NCBI GenBank assembly: GCA_013152535.1
Contig: JAADGE010000090.1
Coordinates: 1-33,390, forward strand
DNA: 33,390 nt
Reading direction: 5' to 3'
From: Chlorobiota bacterium
Lineage (GTDB): Bacteria > Bacteroidota > Bacteroidia > Bacteroidales > JAADGE01
Positions 8,714 through 16,587 of this stretch are shown here, piece by piece. The position numbers were made by a program, and so were the translations under genes. The notes below the pieces were generated by a model. It was not told the origin of the DNA. It did not search any database and saw only the letters and a program-made list of their open reading frames with translations. Every line of letters begins with the position of its first letter. Within the stretch, counting starts at the first letter, position 1.

Positions 8714-8747
8714 AAAAAGGACCTTCGTTATTCGGAGGTCTTTTTTA
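8714..8747 (+). terminator. Rho-independent terminator after the S9 peptidase
   Basis: GACCTTCG (8720-8727) pairs with CGGAGGTC (8733-8740), 8 bp with one G-T pair and a 5-base loop, followed by six T. An A-run precedes the stem. Confidence 0.85.
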
Positions 8748-8805
8748 TTATTCTTTGCAGGTTGATTAAAATATTTTATTTTTGAAAATAATAATTTAAA
8801 AACTT

Positions 8806-9528
8806 GTGTTGTATAATTCATTATTCAAAAGTAAAGGAAAAAAACTTGCCGTTTTAATTGATCCGGGTAAAACCGATAATATAAAACTAAAGAATACCGT
8901 TAAAACAGCTGATAAATCGGGTGCTGATTTTTTCCTTGTCGGAGGCAGTATTATTTCTCAAAATATTGATAAAACAATCGAAATAATTAAAGACAATTCT
9001 GATTTGCCCGTAATTTTATTTCCCGGAAGTATTTATCAATTATCCGAAAAGGCCGATGCAGTTTTATTATTATCTTTAATTTCCGGCAGAAATCCTGATT
9101 TTTTAATAGGAAATCATGTTACGGCTGCACCTTTTTTAAAAAAAAGTAATCTTGAAATTATTTCAACCGGATATATTTTAATTGACGGAGGAAATAAAAC
9201 ATCCGTAGAATATATGAGCAATACAAAACCCATTCCGTCCGACAAAACTGATATTGTTACAGCAACAGCTGTTGCCGGAGAAATGTTGGGTCTGTCCGCT
9301 GTATATTTGGAAGCCGGCAGCGGAGCTTTAATGTCTGTAAGTAAGGAGCTTATTGCAGCCGTAAAAGAAAATGTCCGAATACCTTTAATTGTAGGAGGCG
9401 GGATGCGAAACAAACAAAATATCCTGGATGCTTGCGATGCCGGAGCAAATATTATTGTTATAGGAACAGCTTTTGAAAAAGAACCTGAATTGATAAAAGG
9501 ATTTTCTGAAATTATAAGAAGTTCATAA
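8806..9528 (+). CDS. Geranylgeranylglyceryl phosphate synthase family protein
   Basis: A 240-residue TIM-barrel protein of the PcrB/GGGPS family. Diagnostic segments are LAVLIDPGK (near residue 15), FFLVGGS, LPVILFPGS, YLEAGSGA and IPLIVGGGMR with the phosphate-binding IVIGTAFEK at the end. Family members transfer a polyprenyl chain to glycerol-1-phosphate; archaea use the product for ether lipids, and Bacteroidota homologues form their own group, but the physiological product in these bacteria is uncertain. The start is probably GTG at 8806 (next in-frame codon TTG); no ATG fits. The stop codon TAA (9526-9528) takes its last two bases from the end of the MITE, so the original C-terminus may have been changed. 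Sits 59 bp after the S9 terminator, so probably independently transcribed. Confidence 0.87.
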   Translation: MLYNSLFKSKGKKLAVLIDPGKTDNIKLKNTVKTADKSGADFFLVGGSIISQNIDKTIEIIKDNSDLPVILFPGSIYQLSEKADAVLLLSLISGRNPDFLIGNHVTAAPFLKKSNLEIISTGYILIDGGNKTSVEYMSNTKPIPSDKTDIVTATAVAGEMLGLSAVYLEAGSGALMSVSKELIAAVKENVRIPLIVGGGMRNKQNILDACDAGANIIVIGTAFEKEPELIKGFSEIIRSS

Positions 9529-9794
9529 CCTGAGTTCGATATAAGCTTTGCTCACAGTTTCAAGGAATTAGTTCACAGACGACTCATATTTATGAAGTAC
9601 TATCGGGATAATTCAAGTAAATAGGAGGAAGTATGTGAACTAATTATTGAAATTTATATGTAAAAAAACTGACGGCACATCATCTTTGCACTAAAAATCT
9701 CTTGATATAACCCGTTATAACATCGTGATTTTTAGCAACAAATATAATGCACCGTCAGCTTTCTGTAAGAAAAATCTTATAGCGCACTCAGGTT
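9527..9794. mobile_element. 268-bp MITE-like element with IS982-type ends
   Basis: The left end AACCTGAGTTCGATATAAG (9527-9545) and the right end CTTATAGCGCACTCAGGTT (9776-9794) are inverted copies with two mismatches. The first 18 bases equal the terminus at 33158-33175 of the IS982-like element at the window edge. Inside there is no gene, but two hairpins: AATTAGTTCACA (9566-9577) with TGTGAACTAATT (9634-9645), and CTGACGG (9669-9675) with CCGTCAG (9752-9758), the latter enclosing CTAAAAATC (9691-9699) with GATTTTTAG (9727-9735). No clear target-site duplication. It exactly fills the space between the stops of two convergent genes and may act as their terminator. Confidence 0.75.
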
Positions 9795-9795
9795 A

Positions 9796-10218
9796 TTAGT
9801 CATCAAAATCGAAATCAAATTTTTCAAATTCTTCAGGTTCGAATATTTCGGTAACAAACGGAACGTCTGAAATAATATTTAATTCAATACCTGTATTTTC
9901 AATTAACTCATCGCCTCTTTCATATTGCCAAACCAACAGCACATCAATATTCTTTTTATAGTTTTTTTCAAACATATTTATAATGTTGGAAATTTGAATA
10001 GCCGATGATGAGTTCAAATAATCAAAATTTAAGATTAATTTAGTTAATTTATTCGGATGTTTGAAATATTCTGTCAGCCAATCTTTTATAGGTAAAAAAA
10101 ATTCATGAGAATTTTCTGAAATAGAACGCCCTCTTATTTGAAAGATATTATTTTCTTTATCAAATATTACTTCCGGAGTTTTTACTGTAGGTTCTAAAAT
10201 AATAGGTTCCGGGAACAT
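9796..10218 (-). CDS. SiaC-like regulatory phosphoprotein (DUF1987), copy 2
   Basis: A 140-residue protein of the DUF1987/SiaC family. Supporting features: start PIILEPTVKTPEVIF, FQIRGRSISENSHEFF, and the central FDYLNSSSAIQI motif (Asn69-Ser70-Ser71-Ser72) in the place where family members carry the phosphorylated Thr or Ser. In Pseudomonas aeruginosa SiaC is phosphorylated by SiaB, dephosphorylated by SiaA and in its free form activates the cyclase SiaD. It follows copy 1 by 24 bp and shares its plan and motif order, so it is a paralogue made by duplication. An acidic tail (EPEEFEKFDFDFDD) is longer than in copy 1. Its stop abuts the MITE. The downstream target here is unknown. Confidence 0.82.
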   Translation of the reverse strand: MFPEPIILEPTVKTPEVIFDKENNIFQIRGRSISENSHEFFLPIKDWLTEYFKHPNKLTKLILNFDYLNSSSAIQISNIINMFEKNYKKNIDVLLVWQYERGDELIENTGIELNIISDVPFVTEIFEPEEFEKFDFDFDD

Positions 10219-10242
10219 TCTGTTTGTTTATATTAAATTCAA

Positions 10243-10635
10243 TCAAAAATCTTCTGAAGGATATTCACTAATTTCAAAATCCAGTTTTGAAACTAATTTT
10301 ATTTCATCTCCGCGTTCTTTAGACATTTCATCACCTTCTTCATACAACCACAAAACTTTTACTTTATTACCTGTTTCGGGAATTTTTTCAAGAAGCATAA
10401 TCAATTCCATAATTTGTCGGGCAGACGAAGAGTTAAAATATTCTAAATCAAACGTAAAGTCAGTATTTTTTAACGGAGTTTTGATATATTCTTCAAGCCA
10501 ATTGTATATCGGAGAATAAAATTCCTTCGGGTCTTCAACAATAGAACGTCCTGCTATTTTGAATTCAGCTTCTTGTTTGTTCAAAATAATTTCAGGACTG
10601 TTTTTGGTTTTTTCTAAGTTTATAGGTTCTAACAT
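10243..10635 (-). CDS. SiaC-like regulatory phosphoprotein (DUF1987), copy 1
   Basis: A 130-residue DUF1987/SiaC protein. The segments INLEKTKNSPEIIL, FKIAGRSIVEDPKEFY, LEYFNSSSARQIMELI (Asn68-Ser69-Ser70-Ser71) and VKVLWLYEEGDEM follow the family pattern closely. Its ATG lies two bases after the stop of the tandem SiaB gene, so the two are almost certainly co-transcribed and perhaps translationally coupled. Together with copy 2 it provides two potential substrates for the two kinase domains. The family resembles STAS-type anti-anti-sigma partners in being switched by phosphorylation. No diguanylate cyclase or PP2C phosphatase is adjacent. Confidence 0.85.
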   Translation of the reverse strand: MLEPINLEKTKNSPEIILNKQEAEFKIAGRSIVEDPKEFYSPIYNWLEEYIKTPLKNTDFTFDLEYFNSSSARQIMELIMLLEKIPETGNKVKVLWLYEEGDEMSKERGDEIKLVSKLDFEISEYPSEDF

Positions 10636-10637
10636 AA

Positions 10638-11723
10638 TTAAAATTTAACTGTTAAAGAATAGAAAGAATAGGTATCATTAATTTTTACAAATTCATAATT
10701 AATTTTATCTTCGGTTTCCCTTGCTAAATCAATTAATCCGAGACCGGCACTTCCTGATTTTGTTGTTTTTCCTTCTCTTAAATATTTACGATACATTTCA
10801 TTGAGTTCATCAACTGTTTTGTTGTTGACTGTATCTAATTGTGTTTTTAAATTCTTAATTTCGGTATTCAGAATAAAATTTCCGGTACCGATATTATATC
10901 TTTTATTTTCGTAACCTATTTGAAAAATACCTTCATGTTTACCGTTAACGGCATAGGAATGTTTGCTGATATTCTGAAGTATTTCAACAAGAAAATGGAA
11001 TATTTTTTTATGAATTTTTAATGAAACATTTTGCATGTTTTCTTCAACCATTTTCAGCATAGGACCGATTGCATCTTCAGAATAATCTCCTTTATGCATC
11101 ATTAAAATATTTTCTTGAGCCACAAGAGCTTGTATTTGTTTGGCATCGGAAAGAGAAATTGAAGGTAAACCGTCATCTTCTTTAGGATTTCGTAATTCTA
11201 TTTGCATAAAAAACATTGATCGTTTATTATCAATTGTAACAAAATCAAACGGTAATTTCCCTTTTGTTTTTCTTACCATTTCAATAAATCCTAATCCGGC
11301 ACCGCCCTTTTCGTTAATTTGCTTATTCGTCAGAACTTCTCGATATAATTTGTTTAATTCCGATTTATCAAGAGTATTTACACGTTCTAATTTTTCCCGT
11401 ACCGTCGGGATTTTGTCATTATCAATTAAATTTGCCGAAATAACATAAAATGTATCACCGATATTTCTTGTCATAAAAAATTCAGAATTTTCATCTAAAT
11501 TTAATGATTCTTCTGTATCAGCATATCTTGAAATGTTTTGAAAACTTTCAATCATCAAAAAAGATAACTTATTTCTGAGTCTTTCATGTTTTTCCTCAAC
11601 ATTATCTTTAAACAGTTGGGTTGCCATTGTCAGCACGTTGTTGCTAAAACTTCCTCTGTATGAGAAACTTATAGCATCTTTTTCAAGAAGACGATAGAAT
11701 TGATAAATCGTATTTGTAGTCAT
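10638..11723 (-). CDS. Tandem SiaB-like protein kinase (two GHKL domains)
   Basis: A 361-residue protein made of two successive SiaB-family (DUF6272, GHKL/anti-sigma-factor-like) kinase domains, about residues 1-178 and 190-361; usual SiaB proteins have one domain of about 180. Each half has an N-box helix (Glu59 to Asn63 in MIESFQNISRYAD; Glu247 to Asn251 in VEILQNISKHSY) and a glycine-rich lid (GGAGLGFIEM at 140-149; GSAGLGLIDL at 324-333), in the same order. The domains share the plan but only limited identity. In Pseudomonas SiaB phosphorylates SiaC; here two SiaC-like genes follow directly. No membrane segment or sensor domain is seen, so it should be cytoplasmic. Alternative: one half may be a regulatory, non-catalytic copy. 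Confidence 0.85.
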   Translation of the reverse strand: MTTNTIYQFYRLLEKDAISFSYRGSFSNNVLTMATQLFKDNVEEKHERLRNKLSFLMIESFQNISRYADTEESLNLDENSEFFMTRNIGDTFYVISANLIDNDKIPTVREKLERVNTLDKSELNKLYREVLTNKQINEKGGAGLGFIEMVRKTKGKLPFDFVTIDNKRSMFFMQIELRNPKEDDGLPSISLSDAKQIQALVAQENILMMHKGDYSEDAIGPMLKMVEENMQNVSLKIHKKIFHFLVEILQNISKHSYAVNGKHEGIFQIGYENKRYNIGTGNFILNTEIKNLKTQLDTVNNKTVDELNEMYRKYLREGKTTKSGSAGLGLIDLARETEDKINYEFVKINDTYSFYSLTVKF

Positions 11724-11793
11724 AGTATAAATATCTTTGTGGTAAAAATATTACATATTAACCAATTTTGAAAATTTTTTTGCTTAATAATCA

Positions 11794-13242
11794 TTATTTC
11801 TTTATAAAATTACTTTTCTTAAGTAAAATAATGTTTTCAATATGGTGTGTATGAGGGAACATATCAACGGGTTTAATTTTCTCGACTTTATACGCAGAAT
11901 CTAATAATTGAATGTCTCGTGCTTGTGTTGCCACATTGCAACTGATATAAACAATTTTTTCGGGTAAGGAATGTAAAATGCTCTTTATTACATCTTTATG
12001 CATCCCTGCTCTCGGAGGATCAAGTATTACTACATCCGGTTTTCCGTTTTGTAAAATAAAATTATCAGTTAAAACATCTTTCATATCTCCGGCATAAAAC
12101 AGTGTATTTTTTATATTATTAAGTTCCGAATTCTTTATTGCATCATCAATAGCTTCTTTTACATATTCAATTCCTATAACTTTTTTAACCCTTGATGCTA
12201 TAAAATTAGCAATAGTTCCCGTTCCGGTGTATAAATCATATACGATTTCATCTCCTTTTAAATCGGCAAATTCCGTTGTTGTTTGATATAATTTTTTTGC
12301 TTGTGCCGAATTTGTCTGGTAAAATGATTTCGGACCGACAATAAACATAATATCATCCATTTGTTCAAGAATATGGTCTTTTCCTTTGTAATTTATTACT
12401 TGTAAATCCGTAATGTTGTCATTCAGTTTATTATTAATAACATAATTAATTGAAGTAATTTCGGGAAATTTTTCTGCAACGGCATTTAATAAGTTTGTTA
12501 TTTTTTCATTATTATTTTCGAAAAAAGAAATGATTATCATTATTTCTCCGGTCGAAGATGTTCTGATTATGAGATTTCTTAAAAAGCCGATTTTTTTATA
12601 CAAATTAAAGAATTCATAATTATTTGATACAGCATAATTTTTTACAAATAATCGGATTGCATTGGAAGGGTCTTTTTGCAGCAAACACTCCTGTATATCT
12701 AAAATTTTGTCATATCTGCCGGGAATGTGAAAGCCAAGTCCTTTATAATCATTAATATCGGTGTCAGTATTAATTTCGTCGTGAGTTAACCAGCGAGAGT
12801 GAGTGAACGAAAATTCTAACTTATTTCTGTAATGAAAAATTTCGGGAGCGGGCAATATGGGTTGTATTTCAGGTAATTCAACTTTTGATATGCGAATAAG
12901 AGTCTCTTCAACTTGTTTTTGTTTATATTCCAGCTGTTCTTCATAATTTAACTGTTGGCGAGTACAACCGCCGCATATTCCGAAGTGTTGACAAGGAGCT
13001 TCAATGCGCTTATCAGAATATTTGTGAAACTTTACCGGATACCCTTCTTTATAATTTTTCTTTTTTTTGTTAATTTGAACATCAACCACATCACCGGGAA
13101 CTGTTTTGCTGACAAAAATTGTTAAATCACCTTGTTCCGGATTATTATTTTTTATTTTTCCGACAGCTTTTCCTTCTATTGCTAAATCAATAATTTCAAC
13201 TTCTGTATATAAAGGGTATCGTTCTCTTCTTCGTCTTGACAT
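11794..13242 (-). CDS. rlmD: 23S rRNA (uracil-C5)-methyltransferase RlmD-like
   Basis: A 482-residue TrmA/RlmD-family RNA methyltransferase that methylates uracil C5 in rRNA using S-adenosylmethionine. Visible are an N-terminal TRAM domain (about 10-70), an iron-sulphur site of four cysteines (Cys84, Cys90, Cys93 in CQHFGICGGC and Cys186 in IQECLL), the SAM loop YDLYTGTGTIANF, DPPRAGM and the catalytic ISCN (Cys435). The start is placed at the ATG at 13242 because it gives the normal SRRRRERYPLY basic start; a TTG at 13269 would add nine residues. Which uridine is modified (U1939 or U747) cannot be told from sequence alone. It is 58 bp downstream of the lipoprotein gene on the same strand and may be read with it. 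Confidence 0.88.
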   Translation of the reverse strand: MSRRRRERYPLYTEVEIIDLAIEGKAVGKIKNNNPEQGDLTIFVSKTVPGDVVDVQINKKKKNYKEGYPVKFHKYSDKRIEAPCQHFGICGGCTRQQLNYEEQLEYKQKQVEETLIRISKVELPEIQPILPAPEIFHYRNKLEFSFTHSRWLTHDEINTDTDINDYKGLGFHIPGRYDKILDIQECLLQKDPSNAIRLFVKNYAVSNNYEFFNLYKKIGFLRNLIIRTSSTGEIMIIISFFENNNEKITNLLNAVAEKFPEITSINYVINNKLNDNITDLQVINYKGKDHILEQMDDIMFIVGPKSFYQTNSAQAKKLYQTTTEFADLKGDEIVYDLYTGTGTIANFIASRVKKVIGIEYVKEAIDDAIKNSELNNIKNTLFYAGDMKDVLTDNFILQNGKPDVVILDPPRAGMHKDVIKSILHSLPEKIVYISCNVATQARDIQLLDSAYKVEKIKPVDMFPHTHHIENIILLKKSNFIKK

Positions 13243-13300
13243 TTGAATTTTTTTCTGAATTTTCGACAAATATATTTAAAAAGGAAGAAATTTGAACTAT

Positions 13301-14761
13301 TTATTGAAATTCATAACATCCGATATCCGGAGCTGCATCATTTATGCGTGAAACATTATTTAAATCATTGTTAAGAAGTGATGGAAATAAATTTGTAATT
13401 TGAATATTTCCGCTGTTTATAGCCGGAGAATTTTCTTTAAGCATAAAATCATATTCGTAGTAATCTTTAAACAGAGGATCGGAATTAAGTATTATATTTT
13501 TATAATGTGATATGTCGTTTGTGTTTATATTACTTTTTGGGTCAATTTTTAAAATACAGTTATCAAACTGATAATTAAATAAAACTCCTTGGTCTGCATA
13601 GCCGTCAGCAACGGATTCGGTTTCTTTATTTCCCCAAATAATACAATTCCCGAAATAGGCATTTTCTAAATCATAAACATAAGTAGTTCCGTTTGCAGAA
13701 AAATAATTATTTATAAAAATTGCGGGAGTATTTCTAATCCCTTTCCAGTAATTATCAATAGTACAGTGATAGAAATTATAATTACCGCCTCTTGTTAACG
13801 CAATATTATAATATCCGCAATCACTTATAAGACAGTTTGTTGCAAAAATATTGCTTACTTGTGCTAAAATTCCGGCATAGGAATGATGTTCGATTATTGA
13901 ATTATAAATTGATAATTGAGGATTTGAATTTATAACTGAATCAACTTGAATTCCGATATCTGCATTTTTAATAACAGCATAATTTATTTCATTATCAGAA
14001 CTTAATTTTGTTAACCAAATTCCCCCCCATTGTCCGGCAACATCGTAATAATTATCAGTTGAATCATTATCAAAGACATCATCAAAAATTGATGAATGAC
14101 CGTTTAATCTGTCAGCTTCAAAAATCACGGGATTGTCAAAAGTTCCGTTTACCGTTAAAGTGCCCAATATCATAATACGAGATGCTCTGTGAGAATAAAT
14201 ATGTGTTCCCGCTTCAATTGTTAAATGTTGATTTTTATCTAATGCAACGGAGTTATATATAAGGTATGGTTTGTCATTTGTCCAAGTTTGCGATTGTATG
14301 ACAGAATCCCGAAAAAAATGTACATCTTGTCCGAAAGCTTCGAGATTAACAGCTTGTTCATTTTTATCAGTTTTAAAAATTATCCTGTCAGTTTCTAAAA
14401 TATCATCATTATTTGTATTAATTGTTACATTTACAAATATGTACAAACTGTCTTTTGCTCCTATTTCAACATCTTGTGCCAAATTGCCCGGAGTACCGTT
14501 GATATTTAAATTGAATTTTGATTGATTTCCTTTTTCTAATTGAATTTCGGAAATATTAACCGGTAAATTATAGGTATTTTTAATTTTAAAATATCTTACA
14601 GCGGAACCTACACCGCTGAAAACAGTATCAAATAAAATTGTATCTTTTGAAAATTGAAGAATAATTTTTCCTTCTTTATAATAATTTGTTTTGTTACAGC
14701 TTACTATTACGAACAAACTTAAAATTAAAAAAAAGATATAAAAACTATGTTTTGATTTCAT
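13301..14761 (-). CDS. Parallel beta-helix (choice-of-anchor Q type) lipoprotein
   Basis: A 486-residue lipoprotein: hydrophobic leader ending VIVSC with Cys22 as lipid site. Residues about 25-150 look like an immunoglobulin-like beta-sandwich (FDTVFSGVGSAVRYFKIKN resembles the ASPM/DUF1573-like N-domain of Bacteroidota surface proteins). Residues about 165-400 are right-handed parallel beta-helix repeats with patterns such as LTIEAGTHIY, ILGTLTVNGT, NPVIFEADR, YNSIIEHHSYAGILA. The C-terminus SPAINSGN and DAAPDIGCYEF is typical of the choice-of-anchor Q domain that follows such helices. Probably exposed at the cell surface and binding or cleaving a polysaccharide, but no catalytic residues can be pointed to. 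Divergent from the tRNA-Pro gene. Confidence 0.85.
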   Translation of the reverse strand: MKSKHSFYIFFLILSLFVIVSCNKTNYYKEGKIILQFSKDTILFDTVFSGVGSAVRYFKIKNTYNLPVNISEIQLEKGNQSKFNLNINGTPGNLAQDVEIGAKDSLYIFVNVTINTNNDDILETDRIIFKTDKNEQAVNLEAFGQDVHFFRDSVIQSQTWTNDKPYLIYNSVALDKNQHLTIEAGTHIYSHRASRIMILGTLTVNGTFDNPVIFEADRLNGHSSIFDDVFDNDSTDNYYDVAGQWGGIWLTKLSSDNEINYAVIKNADIGIQVDSVINSNPQLSIYNSIIEHHSYAGILAQVSNIFATNCLISDCGYYNIALTRGGNYNFYHCTIDNYWKGIRNTPAIFINNYFSANGTTYVYDLENAYFGNCIIWGNKETESVADGYADQGVLFNYQFDNCILKIDPKSNINTNDISHYKNIILNSDPLFKDYYEYDFMLKENSPAINSGNIQITNLFPSLLNNDLNNVSRINDAAPDIGCYEFQ

Positions 14762-14865
14762 TTTAAAAAACCTGATTTCATATAAAAACGATAAAAATAC
14801 AGTTTTATTTCAGTTTTAAATAATTAATATTTTGACAACAATTTTTAAAAAAATAAATAAAATTA

Positions 14866-14893
14866 TTGTTTTTAAATAAATTTAATAATTTTG
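14866..14893 (+). promoter_or_regulatory. Bacteroidota-type promoter for tRNA-Pro
   Basis: TAATTTTG (14886-14893) fits the TAnnTTTG -7 box of the Bacteroidota sigma factor, with TTG (14866-14868) 17 bases upstream as -33 box. The tRNA 5' end lies 11 bases downstream, consistent with a start just before it. Confidence 0.5.
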
Positions 14894-14903
14894 CATTCCC
14901 ATT

Positions 14904-14978
14904 CGGGGTGTGGCGCAGTCCGGTTAGCGCGCTGCGTTCGGGACGCAGAGGCCGTGAGTTCGAATCTCACCATCCCGA
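14904..14978 (+). tRNA. tRNA-Pro (anticodon CGG)
   Basis: The cloverleaf folds: acceptor CGGGGTG with CATCCCG, anticodon stem CTGCG/CGCAG around TTCGGGA (anticodon CGG, codon CCG) and T-arm GTGAG-TTCGAAT-CTCAC. Discriminator A; CCA is not encoded. A terminator-like hairpin follows. Confidence 0.95.
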
Positions 14979-14991
14979 CGGATTGATTATC

Positions 14992-15026
14992 AACGGTTTG
15001 CTAATAATATGCAAACCGTTTTTTTA
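14992..15026 (+). terminator. Terminator after tRNA-Pro
   Basis: AACGGTTTGC (14992-15001) pairs perfectly with GCAAACCGTT (15011-15020), 10 bp with a 9-base loop, followed by TTTTTT. Confidence 0.85.
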
Positions 15027-15151
15027 TTTTTATATCTAATCATTGTTAATCTTTCTTGATTAATTTCTCTATATTTTTTTTGCTGAATTCCGGTAATTTT
15101 TTTTATCAAAAATATGTTTAATAAAAGCTGTAAAAATTAAATTTATTGTAT

Positions 15152-15159
15152 TAAATTTG
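15152..15159 (+). promoter_or_regulatory. Candidate -7 box for the glutamate dehydrogenase gene
   Basis: TAAATTTG (15152-15159) fits TAnnTTTG and sits 41 bases before the ATG at 15200. No good -33 box is seen at the usual distance, so this is a tentative call. Confidence 0.35.
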
Positions 15160-15199
15160 TATGTAATTAATTACAATATTAAACTAAAATAAAATAAAC

Positions 15200-16537
15200 A
15201 TGGATTCAAAAGTAAAAACATTTATGGATGACGTTATCGCCAAGAATCCCGGCGAAAAAGAATTTCATCAAGCAGTTATGGAAGTTGTAGAATCACTTCT
15301 GCCTTTCATCGACGAAAATCCTAAATACAAAGAAGCTAAGATTCTTGAAAGAATGGTAGAGCCTGAAAGAGTTATTATGTTTCGGGTACCGTGGATGGAT
15401 GATAACGGAGAAGTTCAAATAAATAAAGGATACAGAGTTGAGATGAACAGTGCAATAGGTCCGTATAAAGGCGGTCTTCGTTTACACCCGACTGTATATC
15501 TCGGTTTATTAAAATTTCTTGCTTTTGAACAAGTATTAAAAAACAGTTTGACAACACTGCCAATGGGCGGCGGTAAAGGCGGTTCTAATTTTGATCCTAA
15601 AGGAAAATCAGATATGGAAGTGATGCGTTTCTGCCAAAGTTTTATGACTGAACTTCAACGTCATATCGGTCCTAATACAGATGTGCCGGCAGGAGATATT
15701 GGTGTAGGCGGAAGAGAAATCGGTTTTATGTACGGACAATACAAACGTTTGCGTAATGAATTTACAGGCGTTCTAACCGGTAAAGGCTTAGAATGGGGCG
15801 GAAGTCTTATCAGACCGGAAGCTACCGGGTACGGTACTGTTTATTTTGCAAAAGAAATGCTTGCTACTAAGGGAGATAATTTTAAAGGAAAAACTGTAGC
15901 TATTTCAGGTTCAGGAAATGTTGCACAATATGCAACTCAAAAATGTATTCAACTTGGTGCAAAAGTTGTAACTTTATCTGATTCTAAAGGATATATATAT
16001 GATCCTGACGGAATAACTGCTGAAAAATTAGACTTTGTACTCGAACTTAAAAATGTTAAACGAGGCAGAATTAAAGAATATGCCGATAAATACGGTGTTA
16101 AATATTTTGAAGGCGAACGTCCTTGGGGAGTGAAATGTGATGTAGCATTACCTTGTGCGACACAAAATGAAATTAATAAAGCACAAGCTGAAACTTTAGT
16201 TAAAAACGGTTGTAAAGTTGTAGCAGAAGGTGCTAATATGCCTTCGGAACCGGATGCAGTAGAAGTATTCTTGAAAAATAAAATTCTTTTTGCACCCGGA
16301 AAAGCTGCAAATGCAGGCGGTGTTGCTGTTTCAGGTCTTGAAATGTCTCAAAACTCAATGAGATACAGTTGGACGCGTGAAGAAGTTGATGCAAAATTAC
16401 ATCAAATTATGAAAGATATTCATTCGACTTGCGTAAAATACGGAAAAGAAGGTGATTATGTAAATTATGTAAACGGAGCTAATGTCGGCGGTTTTGTAAA
16501 AGTTGCTGATGCTATGCTTGCTCAGGGTTTGGTATAA
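15200..16537 (+). CDS. gdhA: NADP-type glutamate dehydrogenase
   Basis: A 445-residue hexameric-type glutamate dehydrogenase joining ammonium to 2-oxoglutarate in the cytoplasm. The substrate pocket is seen as [16 protein letters not shown] (Lys90), QVLKNSLT (Lys114) and [17 protein letters not shown] with catalytic Lys126; [14 protein letters not shown] supplies the catalytic Asp. The nucleotide domain has [13 protein letters not shown], and the C-terminus [10 protein letters not shown] and [21 protein letters not shown] is fully conserved. Length and these motifs match GdhA of the 450-residue NADP class; cofactor preference is inferred from family. It is monocistronic: a terminator hairpin follows, and the tRNA terminator precedes it. 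ATG at 15200 is clear. Confidence 0.95.
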   Translation: MDSKVKTFMDDVIAKNPGEKEFHQAVMEVVESLLPFIDENPKYKEAKILERMVEPERVIMFRVPWMDDNGEVQINKGYRVEMNSAIGPYKGGLRLHPTVYLGLLKFLAFEQVLKNSLTTLPMGGGKGGSNFDPKGKSDMEVMRFCQSFMTELQRHIGPNTDVPAGDIGVGGREIGFMYGQYKRLRNEFTGVLTGKGLEWGGSLIRPEATGYGTVYFAKEMLATKGDNFKGKTVAISGSGNVAQYATQKCIQLGAKVVTLSDSKGYIYDPDGITAEKLDFVLELKNVKRGRIKEYADKYGVKYFEGERPWGVKCDVALPCATQNEINKAQAETLVKNGCKVVAEGANMPSEPDAVEVFLKNKILFAPGKAANAGGVAVSGLEMSQNSMRYSWTREEVDAKLHQIMKDIHSTCVKYGKEGDYVNYVNGANVGGFVKVADAMLAQGLV

Positions 16538-16560
16538 TTTTATATTATTGTAATATTTTA

Positions 16561-16587
16561 AACGCCTCTTTTAAGGGGCGTTTTTTA
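16561..16587. terminator. Terminator shared by gdhA and era
   Basis: AACGCCTC (16561-16568) pairs with GGGGCGTT (16575-16582) with one G-T pair and a short loop, followed by TTTT. It lies between convergent gdhA and era, overlapping the complement of the era stop (16585-16587). Confidence 0.8.
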
